Below, piece after piece: positions 13,674-22,673 of a DNA stretch of 33,250 nucleotides. The position numbers and the translations under genes are program-made. The DNA is taken from contig ONBC01000019.1 of assembly GCA_900315955.1 (NCBI GenBank), forward strand, positions 1 through 33,250, written 5' to 3'. This stretch comes from an uncultured Prevotella sp. (lineage in GTDB: Bacteria > Bacteroidota > Bacteroidia > Bacteroidales > Bacteroidaceae). How positions within the stretch are numbered: position 1 is the first letter of the stretch; each line of letters starts with the position of its first letter. The notes under the pieces were generated by a model. It was not told the DNA's origin and did no database searches. It saw only the letters and a program-made list of their open reading frames with translations.

Positions 13674-13697
13674 CACCGGCTGACTGATCAGCCGGTG
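13674..13697. terminator. First hairpin between ackA and lpxH
   Basis: CACCGGCTGA (13674-13683) and TCAGCCGGTG (13688-13697) form a perfect 10-bp GC-rich stem with a 4-nt loop. It lacks a T-tract of its own and may work together with the next hairpin or stabilise the 3' end. Confidence 0.55.
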
Positions 13698-13707
13698 GAT
13701 GAAAGCC

Positions 13708-13764
13708 AACAGGCTGACGAACGGCAGAGATTAATCTGTCGGTCGTCAGCCTGTTTTCGTTTTA
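13708..13764. terminator. Terminator between convergent ackA and lpxH
   Basis: AACAGGCTGACGA (13708-13720) pairs perfectly with TCGTCAGCCTGTT (13743-13755). A further 7-bp inner stem (13722-13728 with 13735-13741, one G-U) follows after one mismatch. A T-rich stretch (ttcgtttta) follows on the plus strand, supporting termination of ackA; the minus side is less T-rich. Confidence 0.75.
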
Positions 13765-13810
13765 GCGCCATGATCCTCACTGTCGCAGTTTGCTCCCGCG
13801 ACCGGCCGCA

Positions 13811-14590
13811 TCACAGTTTCGACTCGCCCTCCACATATTCTTCGAGGAAGAGGTGCTCCCCATCGAAGACGGCATAGGTAAACTGCGTGATCCAGTCGCC
13901 AAGGATCAGCATACGCGGCGTATGACCCTCCACACGCGGCAGGTTCAGGTCGAGCTCTATATGGCGGTGGCCGTAGATATAATAATCGATATTGGGATGT
14001 TGCTGCTCATATTTCTTGGTCCATAGCACGAGATACTCTTTGTCCTCACCCATATACGGCGGCTCCTTGCCGTCGGCGCGCTTGAGCCTGCTGTGTTTCG
14101 CCCATTCCAATCCGAACTGCATGCCCCAGCGCGGATGCAGGGCCGAGAACAATACCTGACACACACGGTTGTGGAAGATCTTGCGCAGGAGCTTAAACGA
14201 GCCGCTGTTGTCGCCCAAGCCGTCACCATGGGCAAGGTAAAAGACCTTGCCATAGATCTCCGTCGTCAACGGCTGATAGTGCATCTTCACGCCACACTCC
14301 TCAGCCAAATAGCCGTAAGCCCAAATATCGTGATTGCCGGTGAAGAAATGAACCTCGACACCATTATCGGTCAGTTCGGAAATCTTGCCAAGGAAGCGCG
14401 TAAAGCCTTTCGGTACCACATATTTATATTCGTACCAAAAGTCGAACATATCGCCGAGCAGATACACGGCAGCCGCCTTGTCCTTGATAGAATCGAGGAA
14501 GCGCACCAGTCGACGCTCCTGCATCCTGCGATGCGGGACAGCTAACGACCCGAGATGAGCATCACTCAAAAAATAAACATTCTTCCGCAT
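13811..14590 (-). CDS. lpxH: UDP-2,3-diacylglucosamine diphosphatase
   Basis: Calcineurin-like metallophosphoesterase that hydrolyses UDP-2,3-diacylglucosamine to lipid X in lipid A biosynthesis, acting at the inner face of the cytoplasmic membrane. Metal-binding motifs are all present and in order: SDAHLG (9-14), GDMFDFW (46-52), GNHD (85-88), HGDGLG (121-126) and GHRH (207-210). At 259 aa it is slightly longer than the proteobacterial enzyme. The start is ATG 14590. It lies 63 nt downstream of the SufT-like gene on the same strand with no promoter or terminator visible in between, so the two are probably co-transcribed. Confidence 0.92.
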   Translation of the reverse strand: MRKNVYFLSDAHLGSLAVPHRRMQERRLVRFLDSIKDKAAAVYLLGDMFDFWYEYKYVVPKGFTRFLGKISELTDNGVEVHFFTGNHDIWAYGYLAEECGVKMHYQPLTTEIYGKVFYLAHGDGLGDNSGSFKLLRKIFHNRVCQVLFSALHPRWGMQFGLEWAKHSRLKRADGKEPPYMGEDKEYLVLWTKKYEQQHPNIDYYIYGHRHIELDLNLPRVEGHTPRMLILGDWITQFTYAVFDGEHLFLEEYVEGESKL

Positions 14591-14653
14591 ATATCACCTA
14601 TTATCTCACTGCATTAAACCAGAAACTCGTTTGCACCTTATGCCCGATGATGA

Positions 14654-14983
14654 TCACTCGAAGCCAAGCTCTATTCTCGCCTCTTCCGACATCATGCTTT
14701 GGTCCCAGGCGGGCTCGAAGACGAGGTTCACGTTGGCGGTCTTCACGCCTTCCACGCCCTCGAGCTTCGTGCGCACATCCTCTAAGATAAAGTCGGCGGC
14801 GGGGCACGAAGGAGCGGTGAACGTCATGTCGAGGTTCAGCGTGCCATCGTCCTGCAGGTCGATCTTGTAGATCATACCGAGGTCGTAGATATTCACGGGT
14901 ATCTCCGGATCGTAGACCGTTTTCAGAACGTCCACGATACGCTCTTCTATCTTTGTTTTCTCTTCCTGAGTCATAAGAATCAT
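14654..14983 (-). CDS. MIP18-family (DUF59) Fe-S assembly factor, SufT-like
   Basis: Small cytoplasmic protein of the MIP18/DUF59 family, members of which help mature iron-sulfur proteins. Diagnostic sequence: VYDPEIPVNIYDLGMIY (about 20-36) and the single-cysteine motif TAPSCPAAD (about 57-65). It is of single-domain length (109 aa from ATG 14983, 106 from ATG 14974, MTQEEK; the second is equally plausible). A promoter lies about 35 nt upstream. No suf genes are adjacent, so its client proteins cannot be inferred here. lpxH follows. Confidence 0.88.
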   Translation of the reverse strand: MILMTQEEKTKIEERIVDVLKTVYDPEIPVNIYDLGMIYKIDLQDDGTLNLDMTFTAPSCPAADFILEDVRTKLEGVEGVKTANVNLVFEPAWDQSMMSEEARIELGFE

Positions 14984-15016
14984 CTATTTATTGTACTTTT
15001 TATTGGTCTTGTTCTG

Positions 15017-15048
15017 CAAACTTACGAAGAAAAACCAAGACTTACAAA
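15017..15048 (-). promoter_or_regulatory. Promoter of the SufT-like gene / lpxH
   Basis: Minus strand: TTTG (15048-15045), 20-nt spacer, TAAGTTTG (15024-15017). A full match to the Bacteroidota consensus. Confidence 0.7.
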
Positions 15049-15073
15049 TTTTAAGAGCATGAAGTTTGATCCA

Positions 15074-15123
15074 GAAGGTATCAAAATCAAGATTTATTCT
15101 TGATTGCTCCCGCCCATACCTTC
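15074..15123 (-). terminator. Double inverted repeat after the SNF2 gene
   Basis: Outer arms GAAGGTAT (15074-15081) and ATACCTTC (15116-15123), the latter directly after the helicase stop, enclose an inner perfect hairpin AATCAAG (15085-15091)/CTTGATT (15099-15105). On the minus strand the inner stem is followed by only TTTTG, so termination would be modest. Confidence 0.45.
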
Positions 15124-18100
15124 CTACCGCTCCTTCAGCAGCTCCAGGAGCTCATCCTTGGACAGTTTGGCGCTCATGTCTCCGCCTTCCAACAACGCGT
15201 CAGCCAAAGACTTCTTCGTCTTGTGCAGCTGGATGATTTTTTCTTCGATCGTTCCTTCAGCGATAAGCCGGTAGACGGTGACGGGATTCTGCTGCCCGAT
15301 GCGGTAGGCGCGGTCGGAAGCCTGCTCCTCAATGGCCGGGTTCCACCACGGGTCGAGATGGATGACATAATCGGCGGCCGTGAGGTTCAAGCCCAATCCT
15401 CCGGCCTTCAGACTGATGAGGAAGAGCGGCATGTCACCGGTCTGGAACCTCTCGACGAGCTGGGCGCGCTCCTTGGCGGGCGTAGCCCCGTCGAGGTAGA
15501 GATAGTCGACCTCTTTCTTGTCGAGCGCTTTGCGGATGAGCGCGAGATGCGAGGTAAACTGGCTGAAAACCAAGGCACGGTGATGGTTGTCATGGAGCGA
15601 GTCGACCATCTCCAAGAACGCAGCCTGTTTGGAAGAAGGGATCTTCAGTTTCTTGTCGACGAGCTGCGCGTTGCAGGCAGCCTGACGCAGCCGCGTGAGC
15701 TCGGTGAGCGTCTGCAGCGGCGTGGCCTCGCCGTCGGCGAGGTTGAGCAGCGCCTGCCGGCGGATATGGTCGTAGAGCGCCCACTCCTCCTGGGAGAGCT
15801 CTACCTTGCGTGTCACCTCTGTCTTCTCCGGCAGCTCATTGAGCACGTCGTTCTTCGTGCGACGAAGGATGAAGGGGGCTATCATGCGTCGTAGGACCTG
15901 CTGAGCTCCTTTGTCGTGCAACTTCTCGACCGGTGTGATGAAACGGTCGGTGAACTGCTGAAAGGAGCCTAAGAGCTCGGGGTTGGCAAACTGCATGAGG
16001 TTCCATATCTCGCTGAGGTTGTTCTGAACCGGCGTGCCGGTGAGCAGGATACGGAAGCGCCCCTGCAGCTTCATGGCAGCCTTCGACATCTTTGTGTCGC
16101 GGTTCTTGATGGTGTGGGCCTCATCGAGCACGATGGTGTTCCATTCTTTCTTTGAGAGGCTCTCCTCCTCGTTGATCAGCAAGCCGTAGGTCGTGATGAC
16201 AACATCAAATTTGTCCGCCTCCTCAATTGTCTTTGCACGTTCCTCGCCTGCCTGGTTGAGGATCCGAACCTTGAGTCCCGGGGCGAAGCGTGCCAGCTCG
16301 TCGCGCCAGTTGAGGATGAGCGATGTGGGCACGATGACAAGTGCCGCCCCCTCCTTGCCGCGGCTGAGGAGCACAGTGATGGTCTGTAGGGTTTTGCCAA
16401 GCCCCATGTCGTCGGCGAGCAAGGCACCGGCACCCCAGTAGGCGAGGCGTGACATCCATACATAACCCTCTTTCTGATAGTCGCGAAGCTCGGCATTGAT
16501 GTTCTTAGGTACGCGCACCTTGAGGTCGCCCGACTGCTCCACACGCTCCACGAACTCGCGGTAGTGGTCGTCGGCCTTGATCTCCACGCCCGAATCCTCC
16601 ATGTCGTTGAGCGCCGGGGCGTTGTACACGGCGACGCGCAGTTTGCCTTTCTGGCTCCGTCCCATCTTCTCCAAGGAGGCAAGCTGACGGCGGAGCTGGT
16701 CGCTGACGGCGACATACTCGTTGTCGCCAAGCTGGATGAAGTGACCCTTAGCCTCCCGCAGTTTCTCCATAAGCTGCGCGATCTTCATCTTCTCGCCTTC
16801 GCCAATCTCTATGTCGCCGGAGATATCAAACCAGCTGGCCATGGACGAGACGGTGAGGTGCATGTCCTTCGGCATGAGCTTGCCCCTGTTCACACGGAAC
16901 CGTGCGCCCTCGGGCCATTCCACCACGCCGGCGTCGGGATGGTCACGCAGCATACTGAGCAGATCCAGGCATTCCTCGATGGACAAGGACCACCGGTTGC
17001 CATCCTGCTCGTCTTCATAAGGCATGAGCAGCGCCATGGCCCGCTTCAGATTGGCCCCTTCAGCCTTCATGTCACGATGGGTCTGCAACGTCTCGCCTTG
17101 ATAGACGGTGGACACGAAGTCCATGCCCTCGCCCGGCTGCACGTAAGGCGGACATTTGGCGAAAGGACGGACGAGCAGTTGAAGGATGACCTGGTCGTCG
17201 CTCGGCTGCAGGCGGAAGACGATGCGGCTGTCGGCATCCACCGTTTTGATATTCGTGTTCTGCAGCAGGTCGCTCATCACAACCATGTTGCGTGAGAATG
17301 CCTCGAGGACCTTTGTCAGTTTGTCCTTCGCCTCGACGGGGAAGACCTTGACCGTGTAAAGGAGCTGAAGCGCCAAATACTGCTTGTCCGACAGTTTCAG
17401 GACCTTGAAGAGCTGGGGTGTCTCTTCCTTGACAACATATTGCTCTGTCAAGTCGGCCTTATTAACATTACTGTCGACATGGTAGCCGTCCTGCTTCAAG
17501 GTGACGGAGAGCTGCAACTTCTCCAGCACGATGTCGATATGGATGGAGGGATCTCCGGCATCGAACACCCATGGGTGACCCGCCAAGGCATAGACCACTT
17601 TGCGTCCGTACAGATCATAGTGTGTGCCGCCATACCAGCCATAGCTATATGCTTCCACCAAGTTAGCTACCGCCCGGTCCTGGTTGGTCATCGGCAGGCC
17701 AGTACCTTCATAAAAGCGTTTAAGGGCAATGTTACGTCCCTTGGTCCATGTCAGCCCATCCTTACTTTTCTGCAGGACCGGCTGAATGCCATAAAAATCG
17801 GAACTGAAAAGATAAGCGATACGCTCCCTGGGCTCCTCCTGATTGCTTTTTTCCTTCTCGATGTAGTCGCCATCCATCAACTTGTTGAGCACCAGCTCCC
17901 AGTCGGGTACCACTTTGATGTAAGGCATGGACGGATGCATGCCCGTTTCCTTCTCCAGTTCGGTCTGCCGGGCTTTAAGGAAATCGAAGTCGTTGGCCAT
18001 CTCCACTTCTAACAGTTTGTAGCCTTCCTTAGAAGCCCGACGCATGTATTCGTCCACATCCGCCTCAGCCTGAGCGTCCATCGTGTGGAAATGCTTCATG

Positions 18101-19200
18101 GCAAAAGCAGCTAAAAGATAATTGAAATTGATGGATGCTGTTTCAGCTATTGGATGGGTAAACTGGATCGTCACCTTGTCTGCCCTTCGGCTCTGCAGGA
18201 TTAGTATCATGGCTGCATATGGCAGACCCGTGACATCCTTCTTCTTTAGGATGGCGTTAGTTTTCTTCTCAGATGCCACGGTCTTGTCGAAGCGCAGTGC
18301 TATGGCATAATAGAAATTGGCGAGAGGATCACGCTCAAAAACGTTGTTGCCCGTCCCGCGCAACTCGTGCTGGAACAGCTTCGCAGCCTCGCCATACTTG
18401 CCTTTTTGTATGAGATCGATGGCCTGAAGCACGGTACGGGCAGGACAGGGGGCGGTAACGTCCTTGAGCGCTTTCTGCAGATTGCCGTCCTTGGCGAAGA
18501 CGAGGTAAAGATAGCAAAAACCGAAATACTCCGAAGCCTTCTGAGAATCCATTTGGGTACTGGTCAGGAAGATGTTCTCAAGCGCCTGCCTGTTGACGGG
18601 AATATTCCTCACGATACGGCCGCGGCGAAGCCAGAACAGCCACGATTTCAAAGACTGGTCCGTATATTCGAAATAGGCACTGAGCTCCGGCAGCTCGGCC
18701 AACTGGTCGAGATACTGATAGAAAGAGAGGTCATCAAGGTTGCTCGAATAGGACCGGTAATACGACTGCCATGCCCAATCGGGAAGTTTGACGATGCACG
18801 CGCGCGACTGATAAGAATTGCCGTGCAGGAAGTCGTACATCGACTCGGCAAACTTGCGCACGACATAGTCGTCAACTTTCCACTTGACACGATAGCTATA
18901 TCCCACGAAAGGATTGGCGCAACCGGCATACGCCTTGAACTTCTCCTGAGGCATGGCTCTGAGGATCTCTACAAAGAACTTGGGCGCTATATAATAATAG
19001 GGAACATCGGAGTGTTCCTGAATCAGCTCAAGAAGGATATTCCCCTTGTACTTGGCGAGAAACTGTTTGGTACTTTTCATCGAGCCCGGCAACAACCGGT
19101 TGGCAGCGTAGAGCATCTCCGATTTGGAGAAAGCCTGCGGGTTGGCTGCCATTATCTGAAGAAGAGGCTCATGAATATAATCTTTAGAGGTATCTGCCAT
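15124..19200 (-). CDS. Large SNF2-family DEAD/DEAH helicase
   Basis: ATP-driven double-stranded DNA translocase of the SNF2/Rad54-like branch, 1358 aa. The ATPase occupies the C-terminal third: RDYQKEGYVWMSRL, ADDMGLGKT (Walker A, around residues 927-936), DEAH (around 1024, in IVLDEAHTIKN), LTGTPVQNNLSEIWNL, VFSQFTSHLALIRKAL and the C-terminal box DRAYRIGQQNPV (around 1297-1308). The roughly 900-residue N-terminal part shows no domain I can name; it is mixed alpha/beta, not low-complexity, and contains neither obvious membrane segments nor a zinc-binding cysteine cluster. The role is probably in DNA repair or transcription-complex recycling, but no partner gene is adjacent. The promoter overlaps that of the divergent nuclease gene. 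Confidence 0.9.
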   Translation of the reverse strand: MADTSKDYIHEPLLQIMAANPQAFSKSEMLYAANRLLPGSMKSTKQFLAKYKGNILLELIQEHSDVPYYYIAPKFFVEILRAMPQEKFKAYAGCANPFVGYSYRVKWKVDDYVVRKFAESMYDFLHGNSYQSRACIVKLPDWAWQSYYRSYSSNLDDLSFYQYLDQLAELPELSAYFEYTDQSLKSWLFWLRRGRIVRNIPVNRQALENIFLTSTQMDSQKASEYFGFCYLYLVFAKDGNLQKALKDVTAPCPARTVLQAIDLIQKGKYGEAAKLFQHELRGTGNNVFERDPLANFYYAIALRFDKTVASEKKTNAILKKKDVTGLPYAAMILILQSRRADKVTIQFTHPIAETASINFNYLLAAFAMKHFHTMDAQAEADVDEYMRRASKEGYKLLEVEMANDFDFLKARQTELEKETGMHPSMPYIKVVPDWELVLNKLMDGDYIEKEKSNQEEPRERIAYLFSSDFYGIQPVLQKSKDGLTWTKGRNIALKRFYEGTGLPMTNQDRAVANLVEAYSYGWYGGTHYDLYGRKVVYALAGHPWVFDAGDPSIHIDIVLEKLQLSVTLKQDGYHVDSNVNKADLTEQYVVKEETPQLFKVLKLSDKQYLALQLLYTVKVFPVEAKDKLTKVLEAFSRNMVVMSDLLQNTNIKTVDADSRIVFRLQPSDDQVILQLLVRPFAKCPPYVQPGEGMDFVSTVYQGETLQTHRDMKAEGANLKRAMALLMPYEDEQDGNRWSLSIEECLDLLSMLRDHPDAGVVEWPEGARFRVNRGKLMPKDMHLTVSSMASWFDISGDIEIGEGEKMKIAQLMEKLREAKGHFIQLGDNEYVAVSDQLRRQLASLEKMGRSQKGKLRVAVYNAPALNDMEDSGVEIKADDHYREFVERVEQSGDLKVRVPKNINAELRDYQKEGYVWMSRLAYWGAGALLADDMGLGKTLQTITVLLSRGKEGAALVIVPTSLILNWRDELARFAPGLKVRILNQAGEERAKTIEEADKFDVVITTYGLLINEEESLSKKEWNTIVLDEAHTIKNRDTKMSKAAMKLQGRFRILLTGTPVQNNLSEIWNLMQFANPELLGSFQQFTDRFITPVEKLHDKGAQQVLRRMIAPFILRRTKNDVLNELPEKTEVTRKVELSQEEWALYDHIRRQALLNLADGEATPLQTLTELTRLRQAACNAQLVDKKLKIPSSKQAAFLEMVDSLHDNHHRALVFSQFTSHLALIRKALDKKEVDYLYLDGATPAKERAQLVERFQTGDMPLFLISLKAGGLGLNLTAADYVIHLDPWWNPAIEEQASDRAYRIGQQNPVTVYRLIAEGTIEEKIIQLHKTKKSLADALLEGGDMSAKLSKDELLELLKER

Positions 19201-19226
19201 GCTATGAGTTCCTTATATTATTCATG

Positions 19227-19234
19227 CAAAGATA
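19227..19234 (-). promoter_or_regulatory. -7 box of the SNF2 helicase gene
   Basis: TATCTTTG on the minus strand, about 27 nt upstream of ATG 19200. The nearest TTG lies 23 nt further upstream (19260-19258), a longer spacer than usual. Confidence 0.5.
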
Positions 19235-19253
19235 TAAAAATATCACTTTTTCC

Positions 19254-19284
19254 TTGCCAATTTGAATAAAAAAGTATATATTTG
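19254..19284 (+). promoter_or_regulatory. Promoter of the Rpn-like nuclease gene
   Basis: TTG (19254-19256), 20-nt spacer, TATATTTG (19277-19284), about 12 nt before ATG 19296. A start site near 19291 would leave only about 5 nt of leader. Confidence 0.6.
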
Positions 19285-19295
19285 CCACAAAAAAC

Positions 19296-20255
19296 ATGGA
19301 AGAAGACAACAACAAATACATACGGTTCGACTGGGCTGTGAAGCGTATATTAAGGGACAAGGCCAACTTCGGTGTTTTGGAAGGACTCATCACGGTTCTT
19401 CTTGAAGAACCTGTACACATTGTGGAGATTCTTGAGAGTGAAGGCAATCAGGAAGAATCAACGGACAAATATAACCGTGTTGATATTAAGGCCAAGAACA
19501 GCAAGGATGAGATCATTATTGTTGAGGTGCAATTGACACGTGAACTATATTATCTGCAGCGCATTCTGTATGGTGTGTCAAAGGCAATAACGGAGCATAT
19601 CAATCTTGGTGACAAATATGACCAGGTAAAGAAAGTCTATTCCATTAGCATTCTCTATTTCGATCTTGGCCAGGGAGCCGACTATCTTTATCACGGCTAC
19701 ACTCAGTTTGTCGGTGTCCATACACATGACAATTTAAAGATCAGTACGCGTGACCGCAAGATAATAGAGATGCAGGCGCCGGAGAAGATCTTTCCCGAAT
19801 ATTATCTTATTCGCGTGAACCAATTCAACGAAGTGGCAAAGACTCCGTTGGAGGAATGGATCGACTATCTGAAAAACGGGCATATCAAGGACAACACTAC
19901 TGCCCCCGGCCTTCAGGAAGCTAAGCAGAAACTGCAAGTCATGAGGATGAATAAAGCCGAACGCTTAGCTTATGACCGCCATATCGACAATATCATGGTG
20001 CAAAACGATGTATTGGATACCGCGAAGATGGAAGGCATGGAGGAAGGAAGAGCAGAAGGAAGAGAGGAAGGAAGAAAGGAAGGGAGAGCAGAAGGAAGAG
20101 CAGAAGGAAGAGAGGAAGGAAGAGCAGAAGGAAGAGCAGAGGGAAGAGCGGAAGAGAGACGCTCATTAGCCAAAGCCATGAAAGCGGAAGGCTTACCTAC
20201 TGCAACAATTGTCCGAATATCCGGGCTCCCGGAAGACGAGATCGAGAAGTTATAA
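19296..20255 (+). CDS. Rpn-family PD-(D/E)XK nuclease/transposase-like protein
   Basis: Protein of the Rpn/PD-(D/E)XK nuclease family transposase group, widespread in Bacteroidales. MEEDNNKYIRFDWAVKRIL at the N-terminus and the active-site pattern RVDIKAKNSKDEIIIVEVQ (Asp, then E-x-Q) are typical and look intact. Residues about 251-286 are nine tandem 4-residue units G-R-(A/E/K)-E encoded by a 12-bp DNA repeat, followed by the family's usual C-terminal motif (EGLPTATIVRISGLPEDEIEKL). The highly charged repeat should form one long helix. Relatives such as E. coli RpnA cut DNA and promote RecA-independent recombination; the biological role in this organism is unknown. The stop codon directly abuts that of convergent priA with no intervening bases. 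Confidence 0.88.
   Translation: MEEDNNKYIRFDWAVKRILRDKANFGVLEGLITVLLEEPVHIVEILESEGNQEESTDKYNRVDIKAKNSKDEIIIVEVQLTRELYYLQRILYGVSKAITEHINLGDKYDQVKKVYSISILYFDLGQGADYLYHGYTQFVGVHTHDNLKISTRDRKIIEMQAPEKIFPEYYLIRVNQFNEVAKTPLEEWIDYLKNGHIKDNTTAPGLQEAKQKLQVMRMNKAERLAYDRHIDNIMVQNDVLDTAKMEGMEEGRAEGREEGRKEGRAEGRAEGREEGRAEGRAEGRAEERRSLAKAMKAEGLPTATIVRISGLPEDEIEKL
20046..20153 (+). repeat. In-frame 12-bp coding minisatellite
   Basis: Nine tandem copies of a 12-bp unit (ggaagagcagaa and variants with gagg, aagg or gcgg) inside the Rpn-like gene. Because 12 is a multiple of 3, copy-number change alters helix length without shifting the frame. Confidence 0.9.
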
Positions 20256-22508
20256 TCAGTCGGGATCGACGTCAAAATAGATCTGCACAGCCTTATAACA
20301 TGGTTGCCGCGTAATACCGTCGCGGACCTGGTAGAGCGCAGCATGCAGTTTACGAAGGTCAATACCAAGCTCCAGCTTCAACACAATCTTTCTGATAAAC
20401 AAGGTCTTCACGCGGGCGATCGCCGGCTTGTCCGGTCCTAAGACTCGGTCACCAAAGAGTTGGCGCAGGCGGCCGCCAAGCTCTTGTGATGCCATTTCCG
20501 CCACACCTTCCTGTTTGTGCTTGAGAAAGATATATATAATATGTGAGAAGGGCGGATAATGGAAAAGGCTCCGTTCCTCAAGAAGATCATTGTAAAAACC
20601 GGTATAATCGTTGTGCACAACCTGATGGATGACGGGAAGCTGCGGACTGCGTGTCTGCAGGATGACAAGTCCTTGCTTGCCCTTCCGTCCCGCACGCCCC
20701 GCCACTTGGCTCATCATCATGAACGCATGCTCATAAGCCCGGAAGTCGGGATAATTGAGCATTGTATCGGCATCGAGGATCCCGACAACCGCCACATTGT
20801 CGAAGTCGAGCCCTTTGGATATCATCTGCGTACCGATGAGCACATTGGTCTTGCCCTCGCCGAACTCACCGATAAGGCGCTCGTAGGCACCGCGTGTACG
20901 CGTGGTGTCAAGGTCCATTCGCGCTACCCGTGCCTCAGGAAACTCCGCACGTACGAGGTCTTCTATCTTCTCCGTGCCATAGCCCCGGTCGGAAAGATGC
21001 GGATTGCCACAATTGGGACAACTTTCCGGCACAGGCATCGTGAAGCCACAGTAATGGCAGGTGAGTAGGTTCAGCCGTTTGTGATAGGTCAGCGACACAT
21101 CACAATTCTTGCATTTGGGCGTCCAGCCGCAGGTAGGGCACGACAGAACGGGCGCGAAGCCCCGGCGGTTCTGAAAAAGGATGACCTGCTTGCCATCCGC
21201 CAAGGCCTCACGCATCGCCGCAAGAAGACGGGGCGAGAACGGACCGGTCATCAGCTTGCGGTGCCTGAGGTCTTTCGTATCGACAACCTCTATCTCCGGG
21301 AGTTGAATATTCTTGAAACGTGTAGAGAGGGTCACAAGCCCATACTTTCCCGTCTTGGCATTGTAATAGCTCTCCATCGACGGGGTTGCCGTACCCAACA
21401 AGGTCTTTGCCTGATACATCTGTGCCAGGACAATGGCCGTGGAACGGGCATGATAACGCGGGGCAGGGTCTTGCTGCTTGAAACTCGTCTCATGCTCCTC
21501 ATCGACAATAACGAGGCCGAGCTTCTGAAAAGGCAGGAATACGGCACTACGGGCACCGAGGATAATGTCGTAAGACTCATTGGTGAGCTGTTTGCGCCAT
21601 ATCTCCACACGCTCCGCATCGCTGTATTTGGAATGGTAGATGCCGAGCCGCGAGCCAAAGACACGTTGCAGGCGCTGCGTCATCTGAACGGTGAGCGCTA
21701 TCTCCGGCAATAGGTAGAGCACCTGCAGTCCTCGGTCAATAGCCTCCTGAATGAGATGGATATAGATTTCTGTCTTACCGCTCGATGTCACGCCATGAAG
21801 CAGCACGACATTTTTCTCTTTCCACTGTTGCTCGATCTCCTCTTTTGCTCTTGTCTGCGCCTCACTCAATGGTTGAATACGCTCCGGATGGGCATCGCCC
21901 TTGCGGTTCAGCCGCTCCACTGCATGCTCAAAAGTCACGATGAAGCCTTGTTCTGTGAGTCTTTTGACTGTATCATAGGTACAGTGGGCCTCGTTCATCA
22001 GTTCCTCCCGCGTGACAACGCCGGTGGAGGAATCGTTATTGAGAGTAAGAAGCACCTGGAAGGTCTTCAACTGCCTTGGCATGCGACGGAGCATCTCAAT
22101 GGCGACCTTCGCCCCTTCTATACTTTCAAACTTCTTGCCGACACGCACACACGTCTCCGTTTTGGGACGATAGCCGGCCTCTGCCTTGAGTCCTGCAGGT
22201 AAAGCAGCATTCATCACCTCACCGAGAGGTGACATGTAGTAGTCGGCTATCCATCGCCATAGCCGCAGTTGGTTGGGAAGGAGAATGGGATGATCGTCAA
22301 GCACGGTCAGTACCTCACGAATCTTGCTGTCCGGAAGATCAGGTTTCTCATCGTGCACACGGACAGCCATGGCCGCATAGGTCTTGCTCTTGCCAAAAGG
22401 GGCAAGCAGACGTATGCCCATACAGATACGCGCTGCAAGCGTATCGCTTACAGCATAAGTGAAAAAGTCCTGAAGAGGCAATGGCAGTATGACATCCACG
22501 TATTGCAT
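20256..22508 (-). CDS. priA: Primosomal protein N' (replication restart helicase PriA)
   Basis: 3'-to-5' superfamily 2 helicase that recognises stalled or collapsed forks and reloads the replisome. Of 750 aa, the N-terminal 3'-end-binding domain (about 1-105) starts YVDVILPLPLQDFFTY. Walker A is HGVTSSGKTEIYIHL (around 240). The DEAH-type box is IVDEEHETSFKQQDPAPRYHAR (around 334). The eight zinc cysteines lie between about 455 and 495 (CPTCGWTPKCKNC, CHYCG, CPNCG). GTEKIEDLVRAEFP, IGTQMISKGLDFDNV and SQVAGRAGRKGKQG are the helicase C-lobe signatures. ATG 22508 lies only about 8 nt from the -7 box. No dnaB or dnaT is nearby. Confidence 0.96.
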   Translation of the reverse strand: MQYVDVILPLPLQDFFTYAVSDTLAARICMGIRLLAPFGKSKTYAAMAVRVHDEKPDLPDSKIREVLTVLDDHPILLPNQLRLWRWIADYYMSPLGEVMNAALPAGLKAEAGYRPKTETCVRVGKKFESIEGAKVAIEMLRRMPRQLKTFQVLLTLNNDSSTGVVTREELMNEAHCTYDTVKRLTEQGFIVTFEHAVERLNRKGDAHPERIQPLSEAQTRAKEEIEQQWKEKNVVLLHGVTSSGKTEIYIHLIQEAIDRGLQVLYLLPEIALTVQMTQRLQRVFGSRLGIYHSKYSDAERVEIWRKQLTNESYDIILGARSAVFLPFQKLGLVIVDEEHETSFKQQDPAPRYHARSTAIVLAQMYQAKTLLGTATPSMESYYNAKTGKYGLVTLSTRFKNIQLPEIEVVDTKDLRHRKLMTGPFSPRLLAAMREALADGKQVILFQNRRGFAPVLSCPTCGWTPKCKNCDVSLTYHKRLNLLTCHYCGFTMPVPESCPNCGNPHLSDRGYGTEKIEDLVRAEFPEARVARMDLDTTRTRGAYERLIGEFGEGKTNVLIGTQMISKGLDFDNVAVVGILDADTMLNYPDFRAYEHAFMMMSQVAGRAGRKGKQGLVILQTRSPQLPVIHQVVHNDYTGFYNDLLEERSLFHYPPFSHIIYIFLKHKQEGVAEMASQELGGRLRQLFGDRVLGPDKPAIARVKTLFIRKIVLKLELGIDLRKLHAALYQVRDGITRQPCYKAVQIYFDVDPD

Positions 22509-22515
22509 AGCGTTG

Positions 22516-22523
22516 CAAAGATA
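22516..22523 (-). promoter_or_regulatory. -7 box of priA, near-leaderless
   Basis: TATCTTTG on the minus strand, with its last base 8 nt upstream of the ATG at 22508. A normal start-site distance would place the mRNA 5' end almost on the start codon. A -33 element is not clear. Confidence 0.45.
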
Positions 22524-22631
22524 CTGCTTTTTCTACTAATTCACCCTTGTCTGACAAACAATCTTTCAGGACGGCAAGAAGAGCGCCGACCCCGCAAGAC
22601 AGCATCGTGTCAACTGCGGAGCCGGTATAGC

Positions 22632-22673
22632 ACAAGCGCAGACGCGGACTGACATTCCCACGTCTGCGCTTGT
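22632..22673 (-). terminator. Hairpin after the outer-membrane protein gene
   Basis: A perfect 13-bp GC-rich stem (22632-22644 with 22661-22673) with a 16-nt loop starts right after the stop codon on the minus strand. No T-tract follows, so it may protect the 3' end rather than terminate. Confidence 0.5.
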
